A DNA stretch of 64,000 nt from Panonychus citri (taxonomy: Eukaryota > Arthropoda > Arachnida > Trombidiformes > Tetranychidae). The notes below the pieces were generated by a model, which saw nothing but the letters and a program-made list of their open reading frames with translations, was not told where the DNA came from and did no database searches. Each line of letters starts with the position of its first letter. Position 1 is the stretch's first letter. Location of the stretch: the NCBI RefSeq assembly GCF_014898815.1, contig NW_026515539.1:2046001-2110000 (forward strand), read 5' to 3'. This document shows positions 43,315-57,507 of this stretch, one piece after another. The position numbers and the translations under genes were made by a program.

Positions 43315-46300
43315 TCAGAAGACGTTATTTTTTTGACCACTTAGGAAGCAACAAAAGCAACAGGTAAATAGTAAAGCCAATACTTGACATCCAATCAAAA
43401 CCATACCGATGAGAATGAGTAGTGTCCACTTTTGGATGACAAAATCATCCAATTTACGTAGACAACCATCACTGTTGATGCTGAACTTTTTCTGATCCAA
43501 ATTGGACAGAGTGATACCTCTTCGAACTGTTTCACAATCAGGTGCACCGATTTTACAACAGGAAGCGGGAACTGAGAAATTAATAGCTGATCGATCATTG
43601 CCCAGGCCAACTTCAAGTTTGGTTCTATTTCCTTGGTTGTAACGAGAAACGGACCAATCGGTTAGATTCTTGGCTCCACAACATTGCATATCTCTTTGTA
43701 CTCGGTCAATAATGGCCTCCGTTGCGGGTCTTGAAAGATCACCTCTATAATTTTCTCGAATTAACTTTTGTAAACTCGTTTGAACTTTATCGACAACGTC
43801 GGTCTTATATTCGTTAGACCACCAAACAGCCGCTCCACAGGCAACAGCCATTGTGATACAAAGTAGAATGTACTGAAATTGAGAAGAAAAATCATCAATT
43901 GAAGTTAATTAGTTGACGAATAATTTAAATTGTTAAAGGACAAATTACAATGATTAAGGTTGATTATGATTGATGAAGATGAGCTCCAGACAGTACAAAC
44001 AACCATCAACATGGATAATTGATTAGACATTGAAAATTGGGCAATTTGTTGACTATTTAATCATTTAGAACAATTAAAATTATCAATTCTATCTCAATAT
44101 TGTAAAAATTTTTCCCTTTGATTTGATTAAGTCTTTGACAATTAACTGACAGGATATTGTTTAATTGTTGTTGATAATTGACCATTGAATTTTGTTCAAG
44201 TCGTCAGAAAATATAAATATAAATATCAACATTGACACTGGATTGATTGTCAAGATAATCAACAATTAACTGATTGTGGTGGGTTTTCCCGACGAAATTT
44301 TAAGAAAAAAAAAACTTCAAAATCAATCGTTAATCATAAAATTCAATATTGATTATCATTAGTGCAACAACTGTTGATTTAAATGAAATCATTTGTTAAT
44401 CAAAAGTGGGAAATTAAATTAATTGTTCTAAAAGAAATACTAAATTGTTGCTTTTTCCCATTACAGATTAGAAAAAAACTTAAATAGGGAAAAATTTTAT
44501 GCTCTCGAAACTCATTAATTATCGTTGAATTGTAAAGTTTTTGCAACAATTTGATTAACTTTTTACTTTGTTCACTTAACAAATTGTTGATCAAAATTTA
44601 AACTCTAACATTAAACTTAAAAATTAAGCTTAATGGAAACAGAATCCATACATAACCGGTTAACAGGTAAATAAATTGTTGACCTCAATAACAAAAACAC
44701 TTTTCAACTCAAATATCTGCACTTTTCTGGCTAAATAATAATTGTTATGATGATCAACAATTAACTTACAGTTCCAAGGAGACAGGTACTTTCTCTGATC
44801 GCTCCACAACAGCCCAGGAATCCAACAAGCGTCATAATCGCCCCAAGAATCATCACCAAGAAAAAGGGAGTATCAAAAAGACCCTGAGTGTCCTCGAAAT
44901 TGACGTAATTGTGACTTTCTGCATAGAGAAAGACTGAAAATCCAAGGATACCCACACCAAGAAGCTAGAAAATAAATAAACATGATAGATAATTAATCAG
45001 ATATCAGAGATAATTAATTTTAGATAATGAAGGAGTCGAGATAATCTCTTAATTTGAATGTGGTTATTTGGTATCAATTGATTGTTGTTATCGTTTATTG
45101 GTCAAGTTCGTTGAATATTTCAATGCTTAAGTTTAACCCTTTTGGTTTCTCAAGAGTTTGAATTAACTTCATGATGATCTTAATGTCACTCAAATCTAAT
45201 TAATCTGATATCATTTACATTCATTGTCAAGGTGATCCAGGATTAAGATTGATGATGAGTATCGTTGATTTATTTATTCATGAAAAGTGATCAAGAAAAC
45301 ATTAAATTGAAATTTAATCTCCAATTTACTTCGGTCTATTGGCCTTACACACGCACACACTTTTGACCTCAACTTGACCAGCATCGGTACTTTTGGTAAT
45401 TATAGATTATCAGTAAGATGAACCGGTTTTGGGTTTACCAGAAAAAAACCGGGCAGACCAAAAGTAATTTATCTCAACTCAGGTTTCCCACTTTCACCAG
45501 AATCGCAATCAACATTAGCATCAATAGTGATTAAGCTCTGAGCTTCAGCAATTAAATGCAAAGTTACACTTGAAATTTACACTTGTCTGAATTTAATCAA
45601 CAGCAATTTAGAAATTTTTCCGGTTTTATATAAATTAATTGCAATAGCGATGGTAATACACTCTAGTTAATCATGGGTATTAAGTTAAACTTTAAGTTAA
45701 TCCTAAATAGAGTCAACAATCAACGACAAACTTTCACCATTAATCATGATTAACTGAGACCAATTATCTACTGAATTTCCAACTCATTTGAATATCCTAA
45801 GAATATTAATTGTGATTAAATTTTCAAGCTGATCAATTGAATTTGGTAAAACAATCATCAAGGACAAGCGAACCATTTTCTGATCTAGTAACTATTTTTG
45901 AACATAAAATTATGAGTCCAACAATTAATATTTCAAAGTTAATTCAGTTTCCGGAAGTTATCAGTTGGATTAACAAGGTTGGTTTCATGATGTTTGGATT
46001 ATGGTAACTACAATTGAGATAAGTGTACAAGTTAGTTAGGTGAGTTAATTGTATTGTTACATCATGTTGATTATGATAATCAACATCACGATGATTATGA
46101 TTATGTTAATCATTGAGATAAATTGAGTTGTGTGAAAATTTCAACTCAATCTCCCGGATGGATTGAAACTTTTATCAGTAACAATTTAAGGGATAAGTTA
46201 AATTGTTTTATATTTAGTAAATCAAATTATAAACAAACTAATTAACCAATGATTAAAATTGCTTGTATCAGTAATATAAATAATCAACTAATCATCATAA

Positions 46301-49300
46301 CTCACCATGTTCAATAGTATGAGAGGTTATTAAAACAATTAGTTGATTATTGTTATTATTTTTTAGTTCCCATAACTTTCATGATAAGTTATCGTGTGAA
46401 TTTAATAAATTGTAACAAATTTAAACAATTAACAAGCTTATAAATGATAATACAGATCAGAATCAATTGTAAACCTGAGTTAATCTAATTGTTACCGTAA
46501 TTTTTTGCAATAATGATCAAAATCAACATCAACAAGCTTAATCAATGGAAACGTAAGAAAATACAGTAAATAGTTTTTCAGTTGTTTGCAATAGAAACAG
46601 TTAATTAATTAACTGTAGTGAAACAATTATAAACACAACAATTTAAAAGATTAATTAAATATAATGTTTGAAACCGTTTCTTTTGCAATTGTTTGTATAT
46701 TTTGCGTCTGGTTTCAAGTTTTGCAAAGGTCAATTTCCGTCTTAACCTCATCATCTTTCAACCCTCCCACTATCCTTCACTATGATGGTCATAGTGATGA
46801 TGTTGATGATGATAAAATGAAGATGAGGCTTCACGGGAAATGATATTTTCACTATTTAAACTAAAACTAACGGAAGCAGAAGTGAAAGATCAACTCAACA
46901 GAATAACTGTGATCCCAAATCACAACATTTCTTTTTTACAAAGAACTTATCTTCATCTTCATCTCCATCCTCATCCCTACGCCTCGTGTGATTTGACAAA
47001 AAGTTTTTTTCCCATCTTGAAGCTAAACAATAACCAGAGGTCTAAGGACAACACGCGAACAGCATCGTTCATCCATAGTAATGTGGCGGAAGGAAACGGA
47101 AACAAGATGAGAAGATAATACAAGAGCATAAGAGTAATTATAAAGACAACAAGATTCGCTAAGACCTTCACATTAGTATCATAATGTTTTTATCTTGAAA
47201 ATTTTCATACCCACAACCCCGAGAATGATACAATTTACAAAGTGAAATGTAATCAAATTTTTTCAAGTATAAGACACTCAGAATCATCATCATCATGATA
47301 CTTATCGAACTTGAATAATGATAATAGTTGATGTTTTCTATTAGTGTGACAAAAATATCCAAGTTCAAAATAAGAGGAAACGTTTAAGTGTAACAATCTT
47401 AATGTGTTTTAATAGTTTAACCATTAGGAAGGTAAAGTAAACTGTAGCAATTAAGATGATAAGGATGATAGTTTTGTTCATGGAAACATGGTAATGCATT
47501 TTAGTAAACAATATAACATGAGAATCTCTCTACCATGATGATGACAAGGAGGAGGAAGAAAGTGAATCTGGTGGGTAACTAGTATCATGGAGATGGGAAA
47601 TGTATCTTTCTTGATGATAATATTACAAGAAAATCATTCATCAGGAAAGATGAATAGACAAATCAGTGTGAGAGAGAAATGATGAAGATGAGGGAGAGCA
47701 GGGGGTTTAAGAAATAAGTTTCATTTGTTAACAAATGAATTAGCATCGTGGATATATGATCATTTTCATCATACTCAACATAAAACAACAATCAACAGAT
47801 CAATCAAATTGATGAGAAAAAACAATCAGTAAATCGTCATGATTGAAATTAATTTCCCATCAAGATGATGGTGCAAAGGTGTTAGAAATATTCACATTAA
47901 TTTTATTTACTCGTTACTTTTTCATCAATTAAAGGGTAACCTTGTTTTTTCAGGTGATTACAATCCCAATCAATTGATTGTTTACTAACAATACTTGCGT
48001 TTTTGTCGTTTATTAAATCTTGAATTAGCGTCAGAAGTAAAAAAATGTAACTTTATTTGATTTATTAATCATAATTAACCTTGATGATAATTGTTATGGT
48101 ACAGAAATCATTCACTAATCAAGAAACAAGTAAAACCCAACGTAACAATTAAGATCATATCAGAAAAGCTCAATGAAAAAAACTTGTAAGTACGAATACT
48201 AATTAGACTAAAGTTAGATTAATTCAGTTTAGTTTCTTTCAAGGTAACAGTTTAGGTTAGGTATGATATTTATATTCAAATGATCAACATAATTATTACA
48301 ATTAACTTAATAGTGTTTCCGGTTAACATTAACAACAGTGGTCTTGGTGTTTATTGAACGTTTCAACTCACTTTTGATTGGGTTGGTTAAGTTTTCTTAG
48401 TTATGAATATAAGTTAATTGTGATTAGGATGTGAAACCTTGAAGGCCTTTGTCAGATAATAATTAAAATCTAATTATTTGGTATGAAATAACAATTAATT
48501 GCTGGTATGATGATCAAGATCAATGATTAACTTTTTCCAACGTTTTTTTCTCACTCAAAATTTGTGTAGGTTTTTAAGTTTTGTTTTTTTTTCGTTTGTA
48601 TTGTTTTGGATTAGACTCTTACATTGGACAGTATGAGAAGATAAAAAATTAAAGTAAACAAGCAGCAATCATAATTAAAATGAACAATCAAATTAATTGT
48701 TGATTGATTAGTAATTATGTTGATGTTAACCAGAGGGGAAATGATTAAGTTCAGTTTGTAATCACCAGCAAATGAATCAGTTCATTGACCAGAGAGTGGA
48801 AAAACGTAACATAAACAATTTAAATTGTTGATATAATTTGATGAATAATTGACAAGCAGAATCTGAAGATTGAGAAATTAAGAGTTCGAGCCGATACATT
48901 TTTTAAACAGTACCAAGTTTTTTCGAAAAGTTCGAGGTCCAGAATCTCTCAAACTTTTCACGTCTCGAAAATCAACCTGCGTCCATAACCTCTCTCTCTA
49001 GTACATGACTAGATCTTAGAAATCACTTGGAGCATAATCTTGTCACAGAATTGATTTTGCTCTTCAATCTGTTTTTGATTGATTTAAATTACAATCGTAA
49101 TTATCTAATCATAAAGATCTACAAAAATAATGAGGCTTAATCATAATCGATAATGACGATGACCAGTGACAATCAAGCTAAGCCTGTTGATTGACAAGAA
49201 GTTGATTGTCAATTCCTGGTAAACTTTTTAATGATTATAATTATAACGGAGAATTGGTAAACGTTAATTCCGCAATTAGGAAACTATTATCGAGAATCGA

Positions 49301-52300
49301 GAAAAAAAAGTTTCTAATCCTTTATAAACTTTGATTAAAGCAAACTTTTTGTCTTCGAACTGGATTAGAACTTTTTTTCTTCTACTACTTTATCTTCCTT
49401 TGATTCAGTTAATTATGATAATTAATTGTTATGATACGATGGGAGGAACACCATGATAATCAGGAAAGGAAGACAATTAGAGAAATTGTCACTTCCCAAA
49501 CATTTGATTCAAATAATCAATACATGATTAAGTCGAGATTAGAAGTGATTAAACATCAATGATGACTAATTCAAGTGATTAAGTTTCAATTCAAGTTTTG
49601 TGTGACCATTGGACAATAATAATAACAATTAAGTGTAACAATTTAGACTGTAAAGATGATTACAATTATTACAACATTGATTCTCTTGTAAGTATTATGA
49701 ATTTTAATTAAAAATATACGATGATTAATTAACTGTTAACTGAACATATTTATGACCAACTGATTGAGAATTGAATTTAATTGTGATTCTTTGAGCTTTT
49801 CACTCTCATCAACAATTAGACTACATTAATTGTGATAGTTAACTTTCAATTAACTAAATTTCGTACTTAGTTAATTAATTAGCCATCATGATTAACTCAA
49901 TTTTGAATGATTTATAGCTTTGAAAATCATTCAAAAAATAACTAACCAACAATTAAACAAAGTCAAAAGTTTCAACTTAAATTATGCACAATTTAATATT
50001 CAAACAATTAGCCAACTAAATTGATAAAAACTTGAGTCTTAGTTTAATCAATTGCTAATCATCAAACTATTGATCAATAAATACAAAAACAAGTTAATCA
50101 ATCATGATGAATAAAAACTCAACATGATTGGCACTGATCAAGACAATCTGATTAACTAATAATCAAAATTTACTCAATTTACTTAATTAACTCAAGAGAT
50201 TTAAACAGCTACTGTATGTTTTACTCTTCAAATAATTAACAAAATTGTAAATTGATTGATAAATGATCATGTTCTTGATTGAATTAGATTAAAGTTGATC
50301 ATTAATTACTTCCAAATGGAGATCATCAGTTGATTCAATTGTAAATTAATGAGTTGAAAACAAACAACAATTAAGAAAATTTAAAACAAAAAGTTATGTT
50401 GATTAACGACTAACTACTAATTATGATTAAATATCAAAATCATGCATCGAAGTTACAATCAACTGTTCAAATCTTATCAACAATCAAAAAACATAATTAA
50501 ATAAATGCAATTTAAGTTAATGTTAAAATTACTCAACCAAATTAGTTAATTGTTTCGGTAAAAAACCAAAGTAACAATATTAAACTCAATTAACAATCAA
50601 TAATTGATCAAAATTTGGCAGAACTCATTTGATTAATGTGATTGATTGTGTGAACAATTAAAATCAATGATAATGACTATTAACCATTTAAACGTAACTT
50701 TTTTTCATTCATTTGATTGTGATGATTAGTTAAGGAGTGTATGTGAATGAATATAAACAATTGTATTAAAAAAATTGAATCAATGGAGATGAGCCAGATA
50801 CAAGGAAGATAATTACTTAATCAGTTGATTAATATTATGATAAATTAACAGCAGGCTTAAGATTATCTGCTATTCAAATCATGATGAAAAAAACGTTGTG
50901 AATTCAAGTTTGTGGAAGAACAATTAAGAAAAAATTACTAAATAATCAATCAAATCAACACGAATCAATTGTATGAAAACCATTATGTTCATGATTGTGA
51001 TTCAATGTTAATTGTTTCACTAATGGAAAGCACAATTTGAATTGATTGTGATCTTAATTGCTGAGAACTTAATTGAAATTGAAAGTTAGTAAAATGTGAA
51101 GGACCAACTTAATTAAACCCGACAAAAAAGATTTGCTAATTGTTTAAACAGTAGTTAATTTATCTAGAAATTAAACAATCAATATCATCTCCATAACAAT
51201 TACAAAACTAATTGCGTAAAATTAACAAACAATTAGATGTTGATTAACAATAAACAGTGAAAATCATTGAAAAGTTTTTTTCTTGTTAATCAACTTAATT
51301 CAATTAACAATATCTCTCAATGTTGATGATTAATCAGAAAGTGATACAGGGATGAGGATGAAATTGATGAGCATCTTAAGGTTGATGTTAAATCAAAAGT
51401 AAAAAAATTAGGTTTATATTTGGTTGATCCTCAAGTTAATCCATCATTTAAGACTTAAAGAAACTTGTTAACAGGTTATTTAACTTAAATTGTTGTTAAT
51501 TGTGTTGATAATTAAAGTTCTTAAAGTAGAAAAGGATGAATTTGATTGATGGATGATCAACGTTTATAATTTAACTGGATTTGTATTGATTGTTGTTTGT
51601 GTTGGGTCAATGATGTCAACGCGTTTCGATTAACAATTAGCTGACAATCAAACGAGACAAATAACAATAGAAAAAGAAAGAAAGAAAGAAAGAGAAAATT
51701 AAGATCAGGGGGAAAGGAAATTCGATTGAAATCGATACAATTTCTTAATTTAGAACGATAATCAAATAGTAATCAACTTGATTATCGTGATCTTCATTTT
51801 CATTTAATCAGTTGATCATCATTAGCTTCCAATTAAGTGAAACAACAAAACAAAATTCAGTGAAAAAGTTTTTCATTAACTATTAATATGATCAATTAAT
51901 ATCTATGGAAATGGTTAATATTTTTAATTGTTGTGATTTTTTCTTTTGCTGTGGTTCATTTGATTATTTAGTTAATTATGAAAATATCCAATTAGTTTTT
52001 TTGTGATTAATATGAAATTGAGTGATGCCAAATAAACATGGACAACAAATTAATATCATGGGGACAACAAGCACGACAATCAACTCAACAATTAGTGTTA
52101 ATATTGCCAAATATTGATAATATCAAAGTGATACACTTTTAATTGTTGATTTGATTTTTCATTATTTAAGTTAATTTTTTGCTCTTTAAACATGAATCTA
52201 GCCAATATTTTTCAATTGTTAACAATTTATAACTTATTAACCTCAATGGACAGTTCACCTATGAGAGTGACCACAAGAACGGACAAAATACTGTCCAGAT

Positions 52301-55300
52301 ATAAACGGGATTTGACCTTACAACGACAGTTTCCAAGTGGGGCAATGGGGTTTCTAATGATGATGTTACCGTTATTACCGTTAGCTTTACGTAAGAGTAG
52401 GAGTTTTGCCGTTTTAATGCCGATTCCCGTTCCGTAAGTAAATTTGATCAAACCAACAACCAACTAACTGATTTAACATTGACTTGCTCATTGTTAAACC
52501 AACGATGACGATATTTATGGTTGATACACTGATCAAATCTAATTATCAACAATTATATGAAATATTCACTTGATACAACTTAAAGAGTTCATGTTATGGT
52601 AAATTGTTAAATGTTTGGATTCTCTGATTAGTTGATCCAGTTATTTTTAGATTCTGCTGTTTAGTTTATTATGATTATTCTGATGGTTAACATTTAATTC
52701 AATAGTATCAATAATATCAACGATTACATTGAATTTCTTGAATATGGAAAGTATTGAATTTAACATACGCTGGACAAATTATTGGCAAATCATCAAATTG
52801 ATGATTAGTTTAAATTGTTTGCATGCCAATGATCAAGATTTGATTGATTTTTGCATTTGATTAGAAGAGATGGAGATTATATTGGAATAGACAAATTCCA
52901 TAGAGATAATCTCCTTACAGAGTTAATCTTAGATTAACTGTTGTTAATAAAAGTTACAATTTAACTGATTGTATCAGTTGTTTAATCAGTTAGAATCGCT
53001 CAATTGGTTAACTTTTTGATTGTAAATTGATTTAGATTATTAAAACAAAACAATCTCATCAAATATCATCATTATAATTTGATTAACAATTGATCATGAG
53101 AATGTACAAGGATTGTAATTAAAAAAAGAAACAAAAAAATCTTCACTTTGATTGACAGAAATCAATCAAAATTGACTTATTAAGAGAGGAAGGATTGGGA
53201 AATAGAGAAGTAATTAAGAAACTGAATTAGATTGTTGATTGTTAAAACAATCAGGCTTTTATGGGAAAAGTTATCAAAATGGAGTTAAAGTTGTAAACCA
53301 AAAAAATTGATCGAAACAAGAAATAGACAATTAACAATAAAAAAATAGAATCATAAATATCGACAATTAAACGATGATGAGAAGGAGGAAATAGGTGAGC
53401 TAAGGAGCTTAGGAAAGTGTCACAACTTGTTGATCAGTCGTTTGATGATTATGTTCAAATTAACGTTAACTAACATGGTGAATTTGTTTTAATTGTATTT
53501 TTGTTGATCGCTTCTTGTTAATTGTGTTGTAAATTAACTAATCCAATGGTATTAATTGCACCCTTTTTTAAATTATGGTTATTTCGTTATCTTGAATTGT
53601 GGCGTAATAATAACGGTCAAAATGGATTCGATGGATTTTTCAGTATGAGAAATCAACAACCACCAACAATTCAGAAAGGAGGAGGAAACTCTGATTTAAT
53701 GTTAATGATGATGATGATGATGTCGATGATGAAAAACATGGATGGTAAACCCTCTCATCCATGGGGTACAGTCAGTAACTGGCCTCCACCACCAAACCCT
53801 AACCCTTGGCCTTCACAACCAGCTAAAGATCCCTGGCCAACAACAACTCCGGCTCCAGATCCTTGGCCCTCACCGGCAAAAGATCCTTGGCCTACAACCA
53901 CCCCAACACCTGACCCATGGTCAACAAAACCACCAGATCCATGGGCAAGTAAACCCTCAGATCCATGGGGCAATAAGCCTTCTGACCCTTGGCCATCAAA
54001 ACCAGCCGATCCATGGCCTGCTAAGCCTGCCGATCCATGGGCTAAACCAAGTAATCCGTGGGAGACAAAACCCTCAAACCCTTGGGAACAAGGTAAACCG
54101 TCAAATCCATGGGATCAAACGGCTAAACCAACGGGTAACCCTTGGGATCAGGGGAAACAGCCGAGTAATCCATGGGATCAATGGAAAGGTGGTGCTGCTA
54201 ATCTTTGGGATCAACTTAAAAACGTCGGGAATCCTTGGAAACAACCATCTAACCCATGGAATCCAATTGATAATTCGAACCGTAAATCATCACCCGATTG
54301 GGGTTATGGTGATAGTGATCAATATGCTGCGATGATGAATCAAATGGCTAATATGCTAAAATATTATATGAAAAATATGACAACCACAACACCGGCGCCC
54401 GCAGGAAAAATGTAAGTTTTCGAATGATTCAGAAAAATAGAAAATTATCGAAAAGTTAATGAGCTTGACTGACATTGGCATTAACTCTCATTCTCTCTAT
54501 TAACTACTAAAGTAAATACTAAATCTGTAATGTTCCGTATTCCAAGTAAGGTCTTTTGTTTCTCTATTTAAAAATTTTACGAATCAATGAATCATATATT
54601 AATATAGACAAGTTTTTTTCTGCTTGACCATAGGGAGGATTGTCCAAAGTGTAATGTACAGGTTAATATTAACAACTCGAATGCATCGCCTCGTCACAAT
54701 CAAACTCAAACGACAAGTTATGGAGTCAAGAAAAGATCGAAAGAGGCAAAAATCGCGGGAACACCAGGTGATCCAGTCTCTGAAGCACCAATTGATGATG
54801 GAGCTACTGCTGGTCCACCAGTCGATGCTCCACCCGAAGGTGTTGATGAAAATGCTCCATTTGATCCAAATAATCCTGATCAACCACCTATTCCAGAAGA
54901 CCCTTCGTTGGTTGATGGCGGAGGTGGTGGTGAGGATGTTGATCTGGACGGTGATGGTTTTCGTGATCCTACTGGACAACAAGTATCCCGATTTGGTCAA
55001 CAAAGACAAAATTTAGCTCATCGACGTCGAGATAAAGGAGCTCGTCGACTTAATGGACATTCACTAGGAAGACCGATGATTTTACCTCATGAGCCTTATA
55101 ATGGTGTTCGATACGCTGTACCAAAGAGCAAATTACACGAAAGATCGCAAATGAAGTCAATTCAATATCTACCTCCAACACCTCAACAACAACCTCATCC
55201 ACCATCCTCATCACCTTTTACTCCCCATCAAATACTATTACATCCTCCACAAGGCCCAGCGTTCATGTCTCCAGCTATGGTTCCCGTGGCTCAACCAGGT

Positions 55301-57507
55301 TACCCTGGACGAGCAGTCGTTTACACTCAAGATTTACCCAATACATTTGGACTACAACAGCAACAACAACCAGTTAATCAGCCTCAACCTTATTATCAAG
55401 TTCCAAATATTCAAGGTGGAGCATTTGTTCCCGCAGGGTCAACAAGAGGAAATTACAATCAAATTAGTCAACAACTTCCAAATCAACAACTACCTCAGTC
55501 TGGAACAGCACAATACGATGATTCTCAATATGAGATAATAAAAAACTCAGAATCACAGAGGGAAAGTGATTATTCACATGATAAACCGAAATCAACTCTT
55601 GAATCTGAAACGAAAATTCATCAAGGCAAAATAACCCTTTTGTCTAACTCAAACCCTGAAGATTATAATACTCAGCATGGTGGAGATTCAGTTGATCAAA
55701 CAGGATCAATTGTTATTGGAAAACCAGTCCTGGGTAAACCTCCGCGAACCCATAAAGCACCAATGGAATACCGAGCATTCATTGAAAACAATAATAATGT
55801 TGACGGGACATCATCGACAACATTTTCGTCAACTCAAACCAACAAAGAATCATCAAATTTGATGAAGACGTCAATTAATTCACGAATGGATTATGAGAGT
55901 GAAAAATCAACAAGCATAACAACAGCTAATCCACCAGTTTATATTCAACAAAGATCATCACAAGATGAATCTCAAGAAACAATTAACGATACTAATAACA
56001 ATCAAAATAATAATAGGATGATGATAATGCGAAATAATATAATCAGAGAGTCTTTACCATCATCAGCATCTCAACCCAGACCATTATCAACATTATCTTC
56101 CTCATTATCTTCATCATTAAATTCAACAAGAAAAGCATTGAGAGATGATAGGGATAATTTTCGTGCCAATGGCCCCTCGCCATCACCATTAACAGCAACC
56201 TTATCATCAACAACAGTTCCTTCCAAGCCCAATTTTCGTGTCGATGACCGATCTAAGCAGCTTGGATCGGACGCTATTAGCCCAACCTCCTCTAATGGAA
56301 TCGAATCTTCATCATCATCATCAACAACAACAACACCAAAATCTATCATCCCTAATATCGGAGGCGATTATGGTTCCACCAACTCATCAACAGTCTTCTA
56401 TACCTTTCCATTATCCATTGAATCATCATCTTCATCCGAGTCAAGGTTTCCCGATTCAACAACGACGCCCAATGTTCAATCCTATTCAGCCTTTTCCACA
56501 CCCGCCGCCGTTTATGAGGCAAAATTTATTGACAACTATGAAAAATACGATCCGTATGTTGACCAAAAAATGGTTCACCATATTGGTCAAGAAAATGGCA
56601 CTTATCTTTGGAAAGAAATTAGCAATCACATTAACAAAGATAACATTAGCAATTATCTTTCGGAGTATAATTCTCAAACTGCTTCGACATTACCAACGAC
56701 CATATCTATTGGTAGGGTAATTGATTATGATCAAGTTAACAATGAAAGTAAAACTATTGGTAAAAATACTTAAAAAATGATAAAAAGTAATGATAATAAA
56801 AAAAAGTAACTTTAAATTAATCCAAATCTGGGCTAATCCTTTATTTAGATTGATTATTATCATTATCTTGTTAGTCTAACCTTGATAAGTATCAATGATA
56901 AATTGATAGATTAAGAAAAAGAAGGTTAAAAGATCACCTGTGTTAATATCTACTGATTGTTGTAACAATTAGTAGTTTGTTGTTTTCAAAACCTATGACG
57001 ACAATAAAGACAAAAGGATACGTCGTGAGTGATTTACACGAGGACTTGATTGACATTTTCTATTCATATTCACCGTTAAAGGTAAAGGAGATTCAGGGAG
57101 AATTGAAATATTGGTAAAATAAAGCAAATTAGTTCTCACATGTTCACAGTTTAGGTCATCTTAAAATCCACTCCTTTAAGAAAAGAAATGAGAACTTAAT
57201 CATGTTGAAGAGAAAAAAGAACAAAAAATTCAACATCAACATTACATGACCACAACAACTTATCTTGGAAAGTACAACAAACAAAAGAGAAACAAAAAAA
57301 AAGATGAACAACAAATGACCACATATAATTTTTAAATCGTTTGAAAGTAAACGAACTAATTGTGATGGAAAATCAAAATCACCAATTAGATGATTAAAAA
57401 TTCCTAATGAAAAAGAAGAAAATTTTAGAAGAATATAAAAAGGTGAGACTTACCCAGAAAATAAAATTATAGATGAGAACAATATATTTAACAAATGAAA
57501 TAACCAT
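43315..57507 (-). CDS. Tetraspanin with a 12.5-kb first intron
   Basis: Three exons (57507-57454, 44964-44770, 43872-43315) join in phase to 268 residues. Exon 1 encodes MVISFVKYIVLIYNFIFW and ends at a GTAAGT donor. Exon 2 begins LLGVGILGFSVFLYAE, completing the first membrane helix, and holds the second (FLVMILGAIMTLVGFLGCCGA). Exon 3 has the third helix, the large extracellular loop with CCG (QCCGAKNLTDW) and PASCC plus a further GC cysteine, and the fourth helix ending LFTCCFCCFLSGQKNNVF. These are the family hallmarks. Tetraspanins organise membrane microdomains at the cell surface or in endosomes. The subfamily is not assigned. The very long first intron contains a complete gene on the opposite strand (49656-56773). 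The join to exon 1 rests on phase, splice sites and helix completion. Confidence 0.85.
43873..44769 (-). other. Second intron of the tetraspanin gene
   Basis: 897 bases, GTAAGT to TTTCAG, AT-rich. No feature is seen inside. Confidence 0.7.
44965..49655. other. Tetraspanin intron 1, part before the nested gene
   Basis: AT-rich with few features. ORFs near 46840-47370 are short and unconvincing. A minus-strand ATG followed by GTGAGT near 46305-46312 could be an alternative short first exon, but it would not supply the first membrane helix. Otherwise I see nothing. Confidence 0.5.
49656..56773 (+). CDS. Secreted Trp/Pro-repeat protein nested in the tetraspanin intron
   Basis: Four exons (49656-49687, 52254-52433, 53644-54411, 54634-56773) join to 3120 nt, 1039 residues, with phases agreeing at every GT-AG junction. 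Exon 1 encodes a signal peptide (MITIITTLILF). Exon 2 carries a dibasic YKRD and a Met/Leu stretch. Exon 3 has a Met run (LMLMMMMMMSMM) and then about 18 repeats of the type DPWPSKPA or NPWDQGKPS (about residues 108-283). Exon 4 starts with CPKC, has an EF-hand-like DVDLDGDGFRD, and then a long Gln/Ser/Asn-rich disordered tail. An alternative start at 52192 (MNLANIFQLLTIYNLLTS) reads into exon 2 and is also signal-like. I know no such family; a structural, silk-like, cuticular or adhesive role is a guess. Confidence 0.75.
49688..52253 (+). other. First intron of the nested gene
   Basis: 2.57 kb of AT-rich DNA with no visible gene. A short GAAA repeat lies at about 51670-51693. It ends in the coding-capable segment from 52192 that could be an alternative first exon. 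Confidence 0.5.
52434..53643 (+). other. Second intron of the nested gene
   Basis: 1.21 kb, AT-rich, GTAAGT to TTTTTCAG. The frame preceding exon 3 is open back to 53522, but the splice phase fixes the acceptor at 53643. Confidence 0.55.
53757..54270 (+). repeat. Coding tandem repeat, DPW/NPW units
   Basis: About 18 Pro-Trp units occur at spacings of 8-14 codons. The first two thirds are mainly DPWP/DPWA with KP linkers and TTTP variants. The last third changes to NPWD/NPWE with Gln/Gly linkers. Units differ at the nucleotide level, so the array is not freshly amplified. Confidence 0.85.
56774..57453. other. 3' region of the nested gene within tetraspanin intron 1
   Basis: AT-rich. It should include the 3' UTR of the nested gene and the 5' part of the tetraspanin intron. 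Nothing else is seen. Confidence 0.5.

Noticed and set aside
46303..46320. ATG plus GTGAGT on the minus strand as tetraspanin exon 1
   Set aside because: It would not supply the first half of the first membrane helix, whereas 57454-57507 does so in phase.
53742..54335. Second plus-strand ORF rich in Gly, His and Gln across the Trp-Pro repeat
   Set aside because: It is the +1 frame of the repeat; the DPW/NPW frame fits the splice phases and composition.
54599..55009. Minus-strand ORF of 136 residues opposite exon 4 of the nested gene
   Set aside because: It has no domain and is antisense to a well-supported exon.
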